In this document: piece by piece, positions 5,452 to 9,244 of the stretch | Position numbering within the stretch: the first letter of the stretch is position 1 | Layout of the letters: each line of letters starts with the position of its first letter | Assembly (NCBI GenBank): GCA_032251455.1 | Contig: JAVVEG010000040.1 | Span: forward strand, 1-9,244 | Direction: 5' to 3' | Origin: JAVVEG01 sp032251455 | GTDB lineage: Bacteria; Pseudomonadota; Gammaproteobacteria; Pseudomonadales; Pseudohongiellaceae | DNA length: 9,244 bases | Translations under genes and position numbers: made by a program | The notes under the pieces: model-generated | Told to the model about the DNA's origin: nothing | Database searches by the model: none | The model's input: the letters and a program-made list of their open reading frames with translations, nothing else

Positions 5452-6963
5452 ATGGTTTCTATTTTTAGTATGGGACTTTTACGTATGGGACGTTCGAGCA
5501 CACTGCTGTTGTCTTGCCATTTCCTGTCTTCCCGCTGGCGCTGTGCCATCCTGGCAGGCTCCCTCTGTGCCGTGTCTGCCAACCCGGGCTTTGCCGCTGA
5601 TGCTGACAGCATTATCAGCAACAGGGGCGCCGGCAACAATACCCTGACCGCAATTTACGAGCTGGCCATTGAAAATGATTTCACCATTGCCCAGGCCCGC
5701 GCTCAACTCAGAGCAGACAGCGAGGTACGCAAGATCAATCGTGCTGGCCTGTTGCCAAACTTGACCGGCAATTTTACCGACTCCAATGCCGATACTGACA
5801 GCCTTGGTCAGTTCGCAGCGGGTGGCGCTATCTTCGATAACGTTACGGAAACCGATCAGTTTACAGAAACGCTGAGTGTCTCCCTGAGCCAACCTATTTT
5901 CAATATGGCTGCCTGGTTCCGCTTCAAGCAGGGGGTTGTACTCAGTGAGCAGGGAGAAACCCGGTTTGCACTGGCACAACAGGACCTGCTGGTACGTACC
6001 ATCAATGCCTACGTGGCTGTGTTACGCGCCGCCTATAATCTGAATGCCTCACAGGTGCAGGAAGAAGCCTTCGAGATCCAGCTGGAACAGCTCAACCAGC
6101 GTCTGGAAGTTGGCCTGGTAGCCATTACGGATGTCCTGGAGGCACAGGCAGCCTATGACTTGGCCGTGGCGCAACGCATCAATGATACCGGTTTGCTGGA
6201 TGTCAGCCGGGAACAACTGACTGTATTGACCGGAATAGAGCATTCACAGCCCCTGTGGGAAATCAGACCGGATTTTCCGGTGGTTGATCCTGAACCAGCC
6301 AGCAGTACCGAATGGGTCAATTTTGCCCTGGCCAACAACCTGGACATCGAGTTTGCCAAATACGCTCAGGAGGCAGCCAGAAGAGGCAAGCAGATTGCCT
6401 ACAGCAATCATCTGCCCACGCTGAATTTTTCCTACAATTTCAACGACAGGGAAAGCGTCTCTGCACAGGACAACCTGCGCCTGGGAACCTCAACCCGATT
6501 CCCCAACGATTCTGAATCAAGTACCATCTCATTCAACTTATCCGTACCCCTGTTCACCGGCGGCCAGCTCAGCGCCTCGCGACGGCAGGCAGTAGCCAAT
6601 CTGGATGCACAGACCTACGGATATGAGGGTACTGTCCGTGGCGTAACCCAGCAAACCCGCTCCCTGTATGCCCAGATGGTCAGCGATGCCGCCCGCAGCT
6701 ATGCCCGCGAACGCGCCGTGACCTCTGCTGAGGCCGCACTGGAAGCCGCGGAAGCCGGTTTTGAGCTGGGCAGCCGCAATATCGTGGACGTGGTCAACGC
6801 CCAGCAGGTGTATTTTTCTGCCATCCGCGACCGGGACAACAGCGTCCTGGACTACATCCTGAGCATGATTCAACTCAAGCGCCTGGCCGGCACCCTGAGC
6901 CCTGCCGACATCTACGACCTGAATCAGTGGCTGGAACAGCCGCAGCCTGCGCCAGCACAGTAA
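5452..6963 (+). CDS. TolC-family outer membrane efflux/secretion protein
   Basis: An outer membrane channel of the TolC/OEP family: trimers form a beta-barrel plus a periplasmic alpha-helical tunnel that docks with an inner-membrane pump or type I secretion complex. A signal peptide is visible (RWRCAILAGSLCAVSA, ending FAA near residue 49). The mature part shows two homologous OEP repeats. The first has long helices with RAGLLPNLTGNFTDSN (about 97-112), LNQRLEVGLVAITDVLEAQ and LTVLTG; the second has SNHLPTLNFSYNFND, LSVPLFTGGQ, and FELGSRNIVDVVNAQQVYF. The paired V(A/V)ITDVL/NIVDVV turns and PxLxxxF strands are typical of the family. The length of 503 residues is normal. The start at 5452 has AGG 10 nt upstream, but an ATG at 5485 (GGGA 10 nt upstream) would give a more normal 38-residue signal. 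No pump or adaptor gene is adjacent in the window, so the transported substrate is unknown. Confidence 0.9.
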   Translation: MVSIFSMGLLRMGRSSTLLLSCHFLSSRWRCAILAGSLCAVSANPGFAADADSIISNRGAGNNTLTAIYELAIENDFTIAQARAQLRADSEVRKINRAGLLPNLTGNFTDSNADTDSLGQFAAGGAIFDNVTETDQFTETLSVSLSQPIFNMAAWFRFKQGVVLSEQGETRFALAQQDLLVRTINAYVAVLRAAYNLNASQVQEEAFEIQLEQLNQRLEVGLVAITDVLEAQAAYDLAVAQRINDTGLLDVSREQLTVLTGIEHSQPLWEIRPDFPVVDPEPASSTEWVNFALANNLDIEFAKYAQEAARRGKQIAYSNHLPTLNFSYNFNDRESVSAQDNLRLGTSTRFPNDSESSTISFNLSVPLFTGGQLSASRRQAVANLDAQTYGYEGTVRGVTQQTRSLYAQMVSDAARSYARERAVTSAEAALEAAEAGFELGSRNIVDVVNAQQVYFSAIRDRDNSVLDYILSMIQLKRLAGTLSPADIYDLNQWLEQPQPAPAQ

Positions 6964-6967
6964 TTGA

Positions 6968-9244
6968 CTAGCGCGGACCGGGCGGTAAGTGTTCGAGGAA
7001 GTAGCGCGTTCTGAGCGTGCCCAAATGCAGGCTGGTACCGTCTTCATCACCACTGATCCGGTGATTGCGATTGGGATAGATCATCAGGTCGAATTGTTTG
7101 CCGGCTTCAACCAGTTTGTTGATCAGGCGTTCCGAGCCCTGATAATGCACATTGTCATCACCGGTGCCATGCACCAGCAATAATTTCCCTGCCAGACCTG
7201 CGGCCTGATTGATCGCCTTGGCCGCTTCGTATTGTTCCGCATCCTCCGGCAGAATGCCTGAATACCGCTCCTGATAGATGGAATCATACAGCGTGATATC
7301 TGGCACTGGAGCCTGGGCCACGCCAACGTGATACACCTCCGGATAGCGGAACATGAGATGCAATGTGGAAGTGCCACCACCCGAATGCCCCCACACACCA
7401 ACGCGCTCTGAATCCAGATAAGGTCTGTCGGCCAGCAAGGCCTGGGCACCGAGCATCTGATCCCGCATATTGATGATGCCCAATTGTCGATAGATGGACT
7501 TGCGCCACTGCCGGCCTTTCGGCGCAGGCTGGCCGCGATTGTCCAGCGTGGCGATGACATAGCCCTGCTGGCTCATCATGACATGCCAGAGGTTTTGCGG
7601 ACTCCACACATCCCTTGCGGTCTGGGCGGCAGGTTCGCCATAGACGAAGAAGATGACGGGATATTTTCGCCTGGCATCGAAATCGGGAGGCAGGCGCAGG
7701 AAGCCTTCCATGGTGATGCCCTCGGCACTGGTCACCTGGAAAAATTCACTCTGCCCCCGGGCCAGTGCCTTATAGGCTGCACGCACGGCACTGTTGTCGG
7801 TAAACAGCCGTATGCGCTCATGCTCTGGCAGGCTGACCAGGTCAATCTCTGTGGGCAGGTCACGACGGGAATACCAGTGCACCGCAAAATGCGAATCGGC
7901 CGCTATCAGGTAACGATGGTCACCGGCTTGATCGGCGGGGGTCAGGCGTTCTGCCACGCCACTGCCATTCAGTGGGACGCGATAGAGATAACGTCTTTGT
8001 GGGTCATCTGGCGAAGCAATGAAATACACATGCCCTTTCTCAGCATCAACATCCGCATGCAGAATGGAAATCGCGTCATAGTTCCCCGGCGTCAGCAAGG
8101 TTTGGTTTTTGCCATCCCGGCTCACTCGAAAAATCTGTCGCCAGCCATTTTTCTCACTCACCCAAAGAAATGAACGGCCTTCATCGAACCATTGAAAATC
8201 ACTTACCGGGTCCAGCCAGGCCGGGTCGGTCTCGGTAAGCAGGGTTTGTATGCTGCCATCTTCTGCTTGTGCCAGCAGGAGACGATTGACGTTTTGCCGC
8301 CGATTCAACTGCTGGATGACCAACTCGTCGGAATTCCCGGCCCATTCAAGATAAACCGGGTAATGTTGCCGGGGATCACCGTCCAGCTGTATCCAGGTGG
8401 TGTCGCCTCCCGCGGCATCGATGACACCAAGCCGGGCAGAGGAATTCATTTGCCCGACCTTGGGATAGGGAAACCGGGTGAGCTCCGGATACAGGGTATC
8501 GGTATTGTTGATGAGCGTGAACATTTCCACACCCTCGGAATCCAGTTGCCAGTAGGCGATACGATGACCGTCCGGGCTCCAGCGAAACCCATTCTGCAAT
8601 CCGAATTCTTCTTCATAGACCCAGTCGAAGGTGCCATTGATCAGCGTTTCAGAGCCATCGCTGGTAATCTGGTTCACCTGTGCCGTAGCCAGATCTTCCA
8701 CGTAGAGATTATTGCCCTGCACATAAGCCACACGGGAATCATCCGGGGAGAAGGTGGCAAACATCAGCGTGGCTTCCGGAAAATCCCTGCCCAGCTGCGA
8801 CAACGCGGCAGTCGCGATATCCAGCACCCAATAGTCACCGCGGGAATTGGTGCGCCATACCCGTTGTGAATTGGTATAGATCAACACTTTGCTGCCATTA
8901 TTCGACCAGCTGTAATCATCAATTTCCAGGGCTTCGTCAGCACCAGTCGGTTGCAACAACGCGGCAGAAACAAGAACCTGCCGCTGCCCTGACAGCGGAT
9001 CGTAGCGCACGATATCCTTGCGCTCCTCCACCGCCTCTGAGTCTTCCAGCAAGGTATAGGCACTGCCATCTGCCAACCAGCGGGCCGGCCCAAACTCCTC
9101 AAGATCGAACTCTTCGCCGCTAAACAATCGTTCCAGTGTCAGTTGGGATGGTGTTAGTTGAGATGGTTCAAGCTGGGAAGGCTCAACCGTATCCTGCGCA
9201 AAGGCCGGGTTTGAATGGCCCCATACCAGGGACAGAATAATCAG
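6968..9244 (-). CDS. DPP IV-type S9 family peptidase (N-terminal start lies beyond the window)
   Basis: A prolyl-oligopeptidase-family serine peptidase that would release N-terminal dipeptides in the periplasm. The frame is open to the window edge with no ATG, so the start is upstream; a TTG at 9127 is an internal Leu. The 758 visible codons begin with the end of a signal peptide, WGHSNPAFA|QD, then three PSQL repeats. A beta-propeller domain follows, including DWVYEEEFGLQNGFRWSPDG, whose Glu pair (about 8605-8616) corresponds to the DPP IV residues that hold the substrate amino terminus. The C-terminal alpha/beta-hydrolase domain has the nucleophile in GHSGGG (Ser codon 7382-7384), the acid in HGTGDDNVH and the His in YPNRNHRI, plus YQERY, all in DPP IV order. 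The nucleophile motif differs from the GWSYGG of classical DPP IV. It converges with the TolC-family gene, 4 nt between stops. Actual substrate preference is inferred. Confidence 0.92.
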   Translation of the reverse strand: MIILSLVWGHSNPAFAQDTVEPSQLEPSQLTPSQLTLERLFSGEEFDLEEFGPARWLADGSAYTLLEDSEAVEERKDIVRYDPLSGQRQVLVSAALLQPTGADEALEIDDYSWSNNGSKVLIYTNSQRVWRTNSRGDYWVLDIATAALSQLGRDFPEATLMFATFSPDDSRVAYVQGNNLYVEDLATAQVNQITSDGSETLINGTFDWVYEEEFGLQNGFRWSPDGHRIAYWQLDSEGVEMFTLINNTDTLYPELTRFPYPKVGQMNSSARLGVIDAAGGDTTWIQLDGDPRQHYPVYLEWAGNSDELVIQQLNRRQNVNRLLLAQAEDGSIQTLLTETDPAWLDPVSDFQWFDEGRSFLWVSEKNGWRQIFRVSRDGKNQTLLTPGNYDAISILHADVDAEKGHVYFIASPDDPQRRYLYRVPLNGSGVAERLTPADQAGDHRYLIAADSHFAVHWYSRRDLPTEIDLVSLPEHERIRLFTDNSAVRAAYKALARGQSEFFQVTSAEGITMEGFLRLPPDFDARRKYPVIFFVYGEPAAQTARDVWSPQNLWHVMMSQQGYVIATLDNRGQPAPKGRQWRKSIYRQLGIINMRDQMLGAQALLADRPYLDSERVGVWGHSGGGTSTLHLMFRYPEVYHVGVAQAPVPDITLYDSIYQERYSGILPEDAEQYEAAKAINQAAGLAGKLLLVHGTGDDNVHYQGSERLINKLVEAGKQFDLMIYPNRNHRISGDEDGTSLHLGTLRTRYFLEHLPPGPR
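9140..9184 (-). repeat. Three tandem 15-bp units encoding (E/T)PSQL
   Basis: Just after the predicted signal-peptide cleavage site, the peptidase encodes EPSQL-EPSQL-TPSQL, then TLERLF. The DNA copies (for example GAACCATCTCAACTA and ACACCATCCCAACTG) differ mainly at third codon positions, so the peptide repeat looks preserved while synonymous sites have drifted. It probably forms a short flexible linker before the propeller domain. Confidence 0.7.

Noticed and set aside
5262..5468. Small plus- and minus-strand open frames between the sulfatase and TolC-family genes.
   Set aside because: They run through the inverted-repeat element and the candidate promoter, lack ribosome sites and encode no recognisable peptide.
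9125..9127. TTG as the start codon of the S9 peptidase.
   Set aside because: The frame continues upstream through a PSQL repeat and a signal-peptide end (NPAFA-QD), so this TTG encodes an internal Leu.

Overview
The window looks like chromosomal DNA of a Gram-negative bacterium. By eye the GC content is in the upper 50s percent. It encodes Tat and Sec signal peptides, a probable lipoprotein, an outer-membrane TolC-type channel and a periplasmic dipeptidyl peptidase. The style of the proteins suggests a free-living, possibly marine, gammaproteobacterium that degrades complex organic matter. That assignment is an inference from protein families, and no taxonomic marker gene is present.

Left half (1-3706, minus strand): a tight three-gene operon read right to left. 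It encodes a Tat-exported Gfo/Idh/MocA oxidoreductase, an FAD-dependent GMC oxidoreductase with a predicted iron-sulfur site, and a gluconate 2-dehydrogenase subunit 3-like lipoprotein that runs off the left edge. The last two are the usual partners of membrane-bound periplasmic sugar dehydrogenases. The likely joint role is periplasmic oxidation of a sugar or glycoside, for example to a 3-keto sugar, with electrons passed to the respiratory chain.

Centre (3707-5203): a 159-bp divergent promoter region followed by a secreted, cysteine-type (formylglycine) sulfatase on the plus strand. A sulfatase sharing a divergent control region with a sugar-oxidation operon suggests, but does not prove, that the substrate is a sulfated carbohydrate.

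Between the sulfatase and the next gene (5204-5451) lies a compact 71-bp element with 12-bp perfect terminal inverted repeats and a 4-bp TTAG target duplication. It fits an IS5-derived miniature transposable element. A plausible extended -10 promoter follows it.

Right half (5452-9244): a TolC-family outer membrane efflux or secretion channel (plus strand) converges, with only 4 nt between stop codons, on a DPP IV-type S9 peptidase (minus strand). The peptidase reading frame continues through the right edge and carries a signal peptide and a short PSQL repeat at its N-terminus. These two genes have no evident functional link to the sugar operon. I saw no RNA genes, CRISPR arrays or complete insertion sequences.
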